Of a DNA stretch of 64,000 nucleotides, positions 54,636 through 61,115 are shown piece by piece. Positions within the stretch are counted from its first letter, which is position 1, and each line of letters starts with the position of its first letter. The notes under the pieces are model-generated. The model was given only the letters and a program-made list of their open reading frames with translations. It was not told where the DNA came from and made no database searches. The DNA is from UBA1479 sp048263775 (lineage in GTDB: Bacteria > Pseudomonadota > Alphaproteobacteria > Rhodospirillales > Casp-alpha2): positions 186,001-250,000 of the forward strand of contig JBLXDU010000005.1 of NCBI GenBank assembly GCA_048263775.1, in the 5' to 3' direction. The translations under genes and the position numbers were made by a program.

Positions 54636-56794
54636 CCTTCGGACTCCATTAGCCGTGCGTACTCGCCGTTCGCCGCCAACAAGGATTCGTGGGTGCCGCG
54701 CTCGGCAATCCGCCCGCGTTGGAGAACGATGATTTCGTCGCAGTCGCGGATCGTCGACAGGCGATGCGCGATGATGACGCAGGTACATCCGCGGCGGCGC
54801 AGGTTGTCGTCGATCTGCTTTTCCATCACCGGGTCCAGTGCCGCGGTGGCTTCGTCGAGGACAAGAATCCGGGGATCGCCGACGAGGGCGCGGGCAATCT
54901 CCAGCCGCTGGCGTTGCCCGCCCGAAAAATTGACACCGCCTTCTTCGACGCGACTTTCGAAACCGCCGTCCCGGACCAGGATATCGTCGTGGATGCAGGC
55001 ATCCTTTAGGCTTCGCGTCAGCGTCATTTCCGGAACCAAATCATCCCACAGCGTCAGGTTCTCGCGCACCGATCCGGCAAACAGAAAAATGTCCTGATCG
55101 ACATAAGAGACGGTATCGGCGAACAGTTCAGGCGGGATGTCGGAGATCGGCAGGCCGTCGATCATCACGCCCCCCTGCCATGGCGGCAGAATGCCAGCGA
55201 TCAGCCGGCCCAGTGTCGATTTGCCGCTGCCGGAACCGCCCACGACCGCCACGCGCGCCCCGGGTTCCAGGCTGATCGAAATTTCGTCGAGCAAGGGGGC
55301 GTCCAAGGCGCTGTAGCCGAACGACAGATCCCGTATTTCGAGCTTCCCGCTGAGGGTCTGGGGTCCCTGCCAGACAGCCCCTTCCTGCGGCCCACGTAGC
55401 GCCTCGGGGGCATAGGCCGCGACATCATCCAGCCGGGCGAGGTCCCCCCTGATCTTCTGAACCTGACCGCCCAGATCGACGAGTGCGGAAACCGGTTTGT
55501 TGAACCGCGCCATCAAGGATTGGACGGCGACGATGGAGCCGATCGACAGCACCCCTTCCATGACCCGGAACCCACCGACACCGAGGATCGCGGTCGTGGT
55601 CAATGCCGACATCAAGGCTGGAAACGCGGTCAACACGGCAGTCATGAAGCCGAGCCGACGTTGGCATTCCAACATCTTCGCCTGGTAGCCGGCCCATTTG
55701 GTGAAGCTGTCATCCTCCATGCCCGAGGCTTTGAGCGTTTCCACCGATCGAATGCTCGCCACCGTCATCCCGGCAAGCTTGCCGCCTTCGTTGAGCAGGG
55801 CCCGGCTGTTGTCTTCGCGGCTTCGGTTGACCGCTTTCAGGGCGACCACGTTGAGCGACGCCATGGCGAACGCGATCACGCCGAGCGTCGGATCAAACGC
55901 GGCGATGGCAGCCCCGTAGAACGCCACGGTCGTCACGTTCATCGCATTCGTCGCGAATTGACCGGAAATCAGGGCAGCAACCCGGTCGTTCGCGGCCATC
56001 CGGTCGCTCAGGTCGCCGACGTGGCGTTGCTGGAAAAAGGTCATCGGCAGGCGGAGCAGCCGCCACAGGAAGGTGGCGGCCATCGACAGGGCCAGCCGGG
56101 CCTCCAGGCGCAACAGGTACTTTTGCTGCAGCCAGGTCAGGATTCCGCTCAGCACCGCCGCCGTCAAGATGCACAACACCAGCGGCACCAGCCAATCATC
56201 GTCTTCGGCGATCAGGATATGATCGACGAAAATTTTGGCGAACCCGGCAACGGCGATACCCGGAATCACCATCAGCAGACTGGCCAGGATGACATATCCG
56301 AGCGCCCAGCCGGAGCCGGCCAGGCGGGCGACGAGGCCCCTCAGCGATGACGGCGGGTGGCCGCATTTCTGGAAGCTTTCGGTCGGCTCGAAGGCAAGCA
56401 CAACGCCGGTGTAGGCGGTGTCCAGTTCCTCGGCCCGCACGACACGTGGCCCGCTGGACGGATCGTTCACATACACCTTGTCGCCCCGGCGCCCTTCGAA
56501 CACTAGGTAGTGATTGAAGTTCCAATGGATGATCGACGGCACGGGCAGGTTCGTCAGGTCGGCGGGCTCCTTCTTGAAGCCTTTCGCCGAAAGCCCGTAG
56601 CGACGGGCCCCCTTCAGGATATTGCTGGCCTTGCTGCCGTCGCGGGTAACGCCGCAGGTGACCCGCAGTTCCTCGAGCGGCACCCAGGCGCCGTAATACC
56701 CCAGGATCATGGCCAACGACGCCGCGCCGCATTCGACCGCCTCCATCTGCAACACCGTCGGCGTCTTTGCGCGGTGTGAACGGGCGGCGGTCAT
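54632..56794 (-). CDS. NHLM-type bacteriocin export ABC transporter with C39 peptidase
   Basis: A 720-residue PCAT-type exporter. The N-terminal C39 peptidase (about 10-135) has Gln16, Cys22 (VECGAASLAMIL), His95 (WNFNHYLVFEG) and Asp111 (VNDPSSG), a complete catalytic set. The membrane domain spans about 160-440. The ATPase has GGSGSGKST, FSGGQRQRLEIARAL and ILVLDEATAALD. It should cut leaders after a double-Gly-type site and export the product; the Nif11 leaders ending AAG or SAG at 59-61 kb are the obvious substrates. It begins 27 bases after hlyD. Confidence 0.94.
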   Translation of the reverse strand: MTAARSHRAKTPTVLQMEAVECGAASLAMILGYYGAWVPLEELRVTCGVTRDGSKASNILKGARRYGLSAKGFKKEPADLTNLPVPSIIHWNFNHYLVFEGRRGDKVYVNDPSSGPRVVRAEELDTAYTGVVLAFEPTESFQKCGHPPSSLRGLVARLAGSGWALGYVILASLLMVIPGIAVAGFAKIFVDHILIAEDDDWLVPLVLCILTAAVLSGILTWLQQKYLLRLEARLALSMAATFLWRLLRLPMTFFQQRHVGDLSDRMAANDRVAALISGQFATNAMNVTTVAFYGAAIAAFDPTLGVIAFAMASLNVVALKAVNRSREDNSRALLNEGGKLAGMTVASIRSVETLKASGMEDDSFTKWAGYQAKMLECQRRLGFMTAVLTAFPALMSALTTTAILGVGGFRVMEGVLSIGSIVAVQSLMARFNKPVSALVDLGGQVQKIRGDLARLDDVAAYAPEALRGPQEGAVWQGPQTLSGKLEIRDLSFGYSALDAPLLDEISISLEPGARVAVVGGSGSGKSTLGRLIAGILPPWQGGVMIDGLPISDIPPELFADTVSYVDQDIFLFAGSVRENLTLWDDLVPEMTLTRSLKDACIHDDILVRDGGFESRVEEGGVNFSGGQRQRLEIARALVGDPRILVLDEATAALDPVMEKQIDDNLRRRGCTCVIIAHRLSTIRDCDEIIVLQRGRIAERGTHESLLAANGEYARLMESEG

Positions 56795-56821
56795 CGATCC
56801 TGGTCCAGAGCCGTGGACATA

Positions 56822-58114
56822 CTAACGCGCCGACGAACCCGGTACGAAACCGATACCCGTATGCTTGCGGACAAACGGAATGATCAGGCTTGCCGGGGGA
56901 GGTTCCGCAACGGTGACTTCGGCCTCGACGGTTGTCCCGGACGTGATCGCAATGCCGGCGCCCGACCCCGAGGTCCATTCAAGGCCACTGATCGTCGCCG
57001 CATCGGCATGCAGGTCGATCCGCGCCTCATAGGGTGCCCCGTCCTTGGAGTATTCGTTAACCAGCCGCTCGTTCTGAAGGGACGACAACATGCCCGGCTT
57101 GGAGACTGGAAATTCGGAAACCTGAAGTACGGTGCCGATGATCGTGCCGAATTCCTCTTTCTTCACGGACGACGGCGCGATGCGCACGGTCATGCCGGGC
57201 CGCACTCGCTTGCCGTCCTTGGTCGGAATGTAGACAACCGCCTGCAGGGCGCTGCCGGACGTGGCGATGCTCGCGACGGGGGCGCCGGGCTGGATGACAG
57301 CACCCTCGAACACCTTCAATTCGACAACCCGGCCGGACGCCGGGGCCAGAACCCGCCCGTTTCTCTGCAGGCTGTTTTCCTTTTCGCGGACAGAGCGCGC
57401 CGCGTCGGCAATCTGCTGATCGATCTTAGTGATCTCTTTGGCGTGGTCCGAACGCAGGGTCAGGGTTTCGGATTCCAGTTCCAGAATGCGATTGCGGGCG
57501 GCGCTGACGTCCTGCAGGGCCTTGTTGTAGTCGGTCCGCAGTTCCTCGACCTTGTCGCGCGGCAGAATGCCCTTGGCGACCAGGGTTTCACGCCCGACGA
57601 TCGTCGTTTTCAGATAGGCCGCGCGCTGTTCCGCAGCGGCGATGATCTGCCGTTGTGCGGCGGCCTGTTCGGCGAAATTTTTCTGTTTCAGGCCGAATTC
57701 ACGCGCGAAGGTATCCATGATCTGGCGCTTTTCGGCTTCCCGTTCCAGTTGGGTTTCCTTGGCGCCTCTGTATTCATCGCGCAGCGCGATCTGTTCGATG
57801 ACCGCGATTTCCTGGCCTTTCTCGACAAGATCGTTCTGCCCGACGGACAGTTTCGTAATCGTGCCCTCGGACGGGCTCATGGCGTCCAGCACGCGCCCGC
57901 CGGTGTTGACCAGAATGCCTTTGCCGTCCACCTGTTCCGGGATTTTTCCCCAAATGCCCCAGGCCACGATCGCGGTCAGAATCACCGCCACGGTACTCAG
58001 CGCGAGCCATCCGGCGGGGTCTGTCACCCTGACCAGCCGATCCAATTGTTCGGGGGATGAAAGCCTGTCCAGGGCCGCCTGGCGGAATACCTGGTGTTTC
58101 AAAGGTGCCGACAA
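56822..58114 (-). CDS. NHLM-type secretion adaptor, HlyD family
   Basis: A 430-residue membrane fusion protein. One N-terminal membrane helix (about 36-55, WLALSTVAVILTAIVAWGIW) is followed by a biotinyl-lipoyl half (GTITKLSVGQNDLVEKGQEI), a long coiled-coil hairpin (about 115-260) and the second half (LAPASGRVVELKVFEGAVIQ). It links the ABC exporter to an outer-membrane TolC-type channel. First gene of the five-gene operon. The start appears to be TTG 58114; no ATG exists before about residue 128 and no strong ribosome site is visible, so translation may be weak or the start misjudged. Confidence 0.88.
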   Translation of the reverse strand: MSAPLKHQVFRQAALDRLSSPEQLDRLVRVTDPAGWLALSTVAVILTAIVAWGIWGKIPEQVDGKGILVNTGGRVLDAMSPSEGTITKLSVGQNDLVEKGQEIAVIEQIALRDEYRGAKETQLEREAEKRQIMDTFAREFGLKQKNFAEQAAAQRQIIAAAEQRAAYLKTTIVGRETLVAKGILPRDKVEELRTDYNKALQDVSAARNRILELESETLTLRSDHAKEITKIDQQIADAARSVREKENSLQRNGRVLAPASGRVVELKVFEGAVIQPGAPVASIATSGSALQAVVYIPTKDGKRVRPGMTVRIAPSSVKKEEFGTIIGTVLQVSEFPVSKPGMLSSLQNERLVNEYSKDGAPYEARIDLHADAATISGLEWTSGSGAGIAITSGTTVEAEVTVAEPPPASLIIPFVRKHTGIGFVPGSSAR

Positions 58115-58225
58115 TTTTTGATGACCACCGCGTTGCAGCTTGAATGCGCAATTCAGGGCCGAGTGTACTTGGGTAGGGAGGCTTCAAACTTGTCCGAACG
58201 TCCCAATTCAATTGTTATTCCGTTC

Positions 58226-58242
58226 AAACCTGCTTACGGTTT
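58226..58242. promoter_or_regulatory. Inverted repeat AAACC-N7-GGTTT in the hlyD/araC gap
   Basis: AAACC (58226-58230), TGCTTAC, GGTTT (58238-58242) lies between the divergent hlyD and araC genes. The 15 bases from 58227 read AACC-TGC-TTACGGTT; the same pattern with CGG in the middle occurs at 60496-60510 upstream of a Nif11 precursor. It is a good candidate for the site of the local AraC regulator. Confidence 0.5.
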
Positions 58243-58331
58243 ACTCCGTGGGGACATACGGGCTGCCTTGTCCTTCTATGTTATTCGAATAGTCGCCTTT
58301 GCCCCGGCGCAGATAACAACAAGGCAAGCCT

Positions 58332-59384
58332 ATGCCGTCCAACAAACCCCGCCCCCAAATAGATATCGCGCATTTCGACACGGCGTTTTTCGAATCCAAG
58401 GATCGCTTCGATGCCTGGAACGAAAACATGGGGGTTCTGTTCGATCTTTTGGCGCCTGACCGCAGCGTGCCCAAGTACGACATGACCGCACAGATCGACG
58501 TCTGTAACCTCGGCGATGCCGTGTTCGGCGTGACCCGGGCGCAGTCCCAATTTTTCAGCCGCGCCGAACGCCGTGTCGCCCGCGATGGCATGGACCACAT
58601 TTTGGTCCAGGTATTCCTCGAAGGGGGCGGCGTGGCCAGCAGCGACGACCGGATCAACCCCGGCGACATGCTGATTATCGACCTGGATCAGCCGCACGAG
58701 ATGTTGAACACGGATTTCGCGAATTTGACGATGGTGTTGCCGCGCGAACTGCATCCGCATTTGTCCGGTCTGCTGGCCGAATTTCACGGCAGGCGGCTGG
58801 GGCCGGATAATCCCATGGTGCCGTTCGTCGCCGAACATATGTGTTCGCTTTGGAAGCACGTGCCGGAAATGGACATGGGGCATGCCGGCATCGCTTTGAA
58901 AGGAACCCTCGGCCTGTTGGAAACCTGGCTGACGCATGAATCGAAGCTGACCGAAGACATCGCGCCCGAGGTCTCGCTTGCCGTCGGAAAATCCATCTTC
59001 CGCCATATCGACCAGAACCTTGGCGAACAGTTGAGCCCCGAACTTCTGGCCCGGACGTTCCGCATCTCACGCTCACAGCTTTACCGGATTTTCGCCCCCC
59101 ACGACGGCGTGTCGCGGTATATCCAGGAACGGCGCCTCAGGCGCAGCCTGCATATGCTTTCGAACGCCGTGTACAACGGCGTGAGTATCGGTGCGGTCGG
59201 CTTTGCCTGCGGCTTTTCCAGCGAATCGCAGTTCAGCAAATCCTTCAAGAACCGATACCGGATATCGCCCAGCGAGGCCCGCGCCATGGGCCAGGCGGCG
59301 GTCGCAACCGGCACGGCGGGCCCGGAAACCATGGCCAGCGAGATGCCCGAATTTACCGCCTGGATCAAAACTCTCGGCCGTTAA
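58332..59384 (+). CDS. AraC-family transcriptional regulator
   Basis: A 350-residue regulator. The N-terminal AraC-binding-2-type domain (about 10-190) has a cupin-like stretch VQVFLEGGGVASSDDRINPG and LIIDLDQPHEMLN. The C-terminal domain has two HTHs: LSPELLARTFRISRSQLYRI and VSIGAVGFACGFSSESQFSK. It is divergent from the export operon and faces the precursor genes, so it is the likely pathway regulator. The inducing signal is unknown. Confidence 0.92.
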   Translation: MPSNKPRPQIDIAHFDTAFFESKDRFDAWNENMGVLFDLLAPDRSVPKYDMTAQIDVCNLGDAVFGVTRAQSQFFSRAERRVARDGMDHILVQVFLEGGGVASSDDRINPGDMLIIDLDQPHEMLNTDFANLTMVLPRELHPHLSGLLAEFHGRRLGPDNPMVPFVAEHMCSLWKHVPEMDMGHAGIALKGTLGLLETWLTHESKLTEDIAPEVSLAVGKSIFRHIDQNLGEQLSPELLARTFRISRSQLYRIFAPHDGVSRYIQERRLRRSLHMLSNAVYNGVSIGAVGFACGFSSESQFSKSFKNRYRISPSEARAMGQAAVATGTAGPETMASEMPEFTAWIKTLGR

Positions 59385-59417
59385 GCGGCCCCGCCCCAAG
59401 GTGCTGCCTCAAATGAA

Positions 59418-59446
59418 AACGCCCGCGCCTAGTCGGCGCAGGCGTT
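59418..59446 (-). terminator. Intrinsic terminator of the minus-strand Nif11 genes
   Basis: AACGCC-CGCGCC and GGCGC-AGGCGTT form a long GC-rich stem with one mismatch and a 5-base loop; on the minus strand it is followed by TTTTCATTT. It lies 28 bases after the stop of the 59474 precursor and also just past araC on the other strand. Confidence 0.65.
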
Positions 59447-59473
59447 CTTGTCACGACCAGAAGTCGTTATAAA

Positions 59474-59752
59474 TCAGACTTTTCCATCTATACAGCTGGG
59501 CGAAGCGCCAGCGGCAATCAGTTCCAACTCGAATTCGGTCAGTTCGTCGTCATTGGCGGCACCGGTCGCCAATTCCTGGAACTGGCCCAGGGCGGCAATC
59601 ACATCCGCAGTTTCCAGTGTGATGCCCATTTCCGCAGCCTTTTTGACGGCGATTTCGGAAACTTGTGCGGCAGTCTGTCCCTCAGAGAGCGCCTCGATCA
59701 GACCTTGGTCGGTCCGTACCTTTTTATAGAATTCAATAACGTTCGCGTTCAT
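59474..59752 (-). CDS. Nif11-type RiPP precursor peptide, copy 1
   Basis: A 92-residue precursor. Residues 1-82 form a Nif11-type leader: helical MNANVIEFYKKVRTDQGLIE, an Ala-rich middle, and the acidic AANDDELTEFELE (65-77). The leader ends IAAG, a double-Gly-type C39 site, leaving a 10-residue tail ASPSCIDGKV. The tail has Cys, two Ser and one Lys as possible modification points. Copy 2 (60139) shares nearly the whole leader but has a different tail, the hallmark of precursor diversification. The start is preceded by TGGAGCTTCAC. The final peptide and its modification are unknown. Confidence 0.85.
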   Translation of the reverse strand: MNANVIEFYKKVRTDQGLIEALSEGQTAAQVSEIAVKKAAEMGITLETADVIAALGQFQELATGAANDDELTEFELELIAAGASPSCIDGKV

Positions 59753-59860
59753 GTGAAGCTCCAGTCTTTCTGTATCGCTGTCTTTGACCCGCCCGTGCCA
59801 TCGGACAATGTCTGCGCCTGGGCCGCGCAGGCACTCTCTTTAAGCGAGGGCGGACTGAAA

Positions 59861-60139
59861 CTAGGCGCCGTCGCTGTTACACGACACCGCACTGCCAGCG
59901 GCGACCAGTTCCAGTTCGAATTCGGTCAGTTCGTCGTCATTGGCGGCATCGGCCACCAATTCCTGGAACTGGCCCAGGGCGGCAATCACATCCGTGGTTT
60001 CCAGTGTGATGCCCATTTCCGCGGCCTTTTTGACGGCGATTTCGGAAACTTGTGCGGCAGTCTGTCCCTCAGAGAGCGCCTCGATCAGGCCTTGGTCGGT
60101 CCGTACCTTTTTATAGAATTCAATAACGTTCGCGTTCAT
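59861..60139 (-). CDS. Nif11-type RiPP precursor peptide, copy 2
   Basis: A 92-residue precursor. The leader (1-82) differs from copy 1 at only a few positions (Thr50 for Ala, LVADAA for LATGAA, Val for Ile before AAG). The tail after AAG is SAVSCNSDGA, 10 residues, sharing only Ser-Cys and Asp-Gly with copy 1. The frame stays open far upstream, but ATG 60139, with GGAGGTTCAC before it, aligns exactly with copy 1. It is transcribed toward copy 1, probably as one transcript ending at the terminator at 59418. Confidence 0.85.
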   Translation of the reverse strand: MNANVIEFYKKVRTDQGLIEALSEGQTAAQVSEIAVKKAAEMGITLETTDVIAALGQFQELVADAANDDELTEFELELVAAGSAVSCNSDGA

Positions 60140-60642
60140 GTGAACCTCCGTTTTTTGAAGCGCTGTCTTCCGACGCATTCCGGCAATTCGCATTTTTCCG
60201 CGCAAATACGCAGGGAAAACCGAAGCTGAAATCCGCTGCCGAAGAGTAAGCAATGGACGATCCCCAAACGCCAGTTCATATGTCACAGACCCGCGCAATC
60301 GGGACGCAGGGCAAAGCGTTTCTGGACGCAAAGAAAAGCGAACCGACCCACATCGCTGTGTCCGGCACCGCCGCCTGCCGCCCTTCGTCGGGGAAGGGAT
60401 CGCCGCGGCTAAAGCCTCGCATCCCCGAACCGTCATGGGCAGATGGAACATTTGCACAATCGATTTTGGACTCCCGGCCAAGGCATCTACCGATGAACCC
60501 GGTTACGGTTCATCGTGAAGAGGTCTTTACAGGTTGGACGAGCAGCGTCGTAACAGGTACGGCCAAGCCAATCGCCGACGGACCGGGGTGCGGTTCGAAT
60601 TAAAGAATGTGCAACTCATAGATCACGCGAATGGAGCCCCTA
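60140..60642. promoter_or_regulatory. Divergent promoter region between precursor genes
   Basis: About 500 bases without a supported gene, between the minus-strand precursors and the plus-strand precursor. It must hold promoters for both directions. The clearest element is the inverted repeat at 60491-60515. An open frame at 60253-60603 exists, but its protein has no family-like pattern and no ribosome site, so I do not call it. Confidence 0.5.
60491..60515. promoter_or_regulatory. Perfect 9-base inverted repeat upstream of precursor 3
   Basis: CGATGAACC (60491-60499) and GGTTCATCG (60507-60515) flank CGGTTAC. The core AACC-N3-TTACGGTT is shared with the hlyD/araC gap at 58227-58241, suggesting one regulator acts at both places. 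It lies about 128 bases before the precursor ATG. Confidence 0.5.
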
Positions 60643-60921
60643 ATGAATCAGAACATCATCGGCTATTACAAACAGATGCGGGTGAGCGAAGACCTGTTGG
60701 CAGCGTTCGCTCACAGCAAAGATTTTGAGGACATGATCGATATCGCCGTCGAACAGGGCGGCAAGCTCGGTTTTTCGTTCACCAAGGAAGAAGCCCTGGC
60801 CGCCGGGTTGAATTTCAAGGCGCTGTGCAGTCAGGCGGCCAACGACGACGAACTGACCGAGTTCGAGCTTGAGATGATTTCCGCCGGCGCCCCCCCCGTA
60901 AATGTTAGCACTGATGCCTGA
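60643..60921 (+). CDS. Nif11-type RiPP precursor peptide, copy 3 (divergent)
   Basis: A 92-residue precursor, the same length as the other two when started at ATG 60643 (GGAG six bases upstream; an in-frame ATG at 60631 is less likely). The N-terminus MNQNIIGYYKQMRVSEDLLA follows the Nif11 pattern but is clearly diverged, while AANDDELTEFELE at 65-77 is identical to the other copies. The tail after SAG is APPVNVSTDA, 10 residues with no Cys or Lys but with Ser and Thr. It lies upstream of the second exporter on the same strand. Confidence 0.85.
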   Translation: MNQNIIGYYKQMRVSEDLLAAFAHSKDFEDMIDIAVEQGGKLGFSFTKEEALAAGLNFKALCSQAANDDELTEFELEMISAGAPPVNVSTDA

Positions 60922-61004
60922 CAATTGAGGCTGGCCATAGGTCGGCATGGCGGCTTTCCGGCTGAAAAGGTTTTTGGCACCAACCGGGGCCTGATTGACT
61001 ATGA

Positions 61005-61045
61005 GCGCCTCGCACCTTACCGGTGCAGGCGCTTATTTCCTTTTT
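61005..61045 (+). terminator. Intrinsic terminator after precursor 3
   Basis: GCGCCTCGCACC pairs with GGTGCAGGCGC (one bulge, short loop), then TTATTTCCTTTTT. It is 84 bases after the precursor stop and 71 before the next gene, so the precursor is probably made in excess over the exporter, with some readthrough possible. Confidence 0.75.
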
Positions 61046-61115
61046 AAGGGCGCGGGCGGAGCCTGCTCGACCAGCGTCGGACAATGGCACTTACACACTT
61101 TAGATCGCAGGGAAC

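Larger units (their letters stand above)
59474..60145. repeat. Tandem duplication of a precursor gene (about 387-base period)
   Basis: The segments 59474-59758 and 59861-60145 are near-identical over the leader-coding part (about 95% by eye, not computed), then diverge sharply in the tail-coding part. The 5' side, including the ribosome site and CATGTGAA, is also shared. The 108 bases between the copies contain a CTGCGC/GCGCAG hairpin (59812-59830) that could partly end transcription of copy 2. Confidence 0.8.

Noticed and set aside
58112..58331. Whether the hlyD/araC gap encodes a fourth precursor peptide
   Set aside because: No Nif11-like pattern or AANDDELTEFELE-type stretch is present in either direction.
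60253..60603. 116-residue frame between the divergent precursor genes
   Set aside because: No ribosome site, no recognisable pattern, and it overlaps the likely promoter and inverted repeat.
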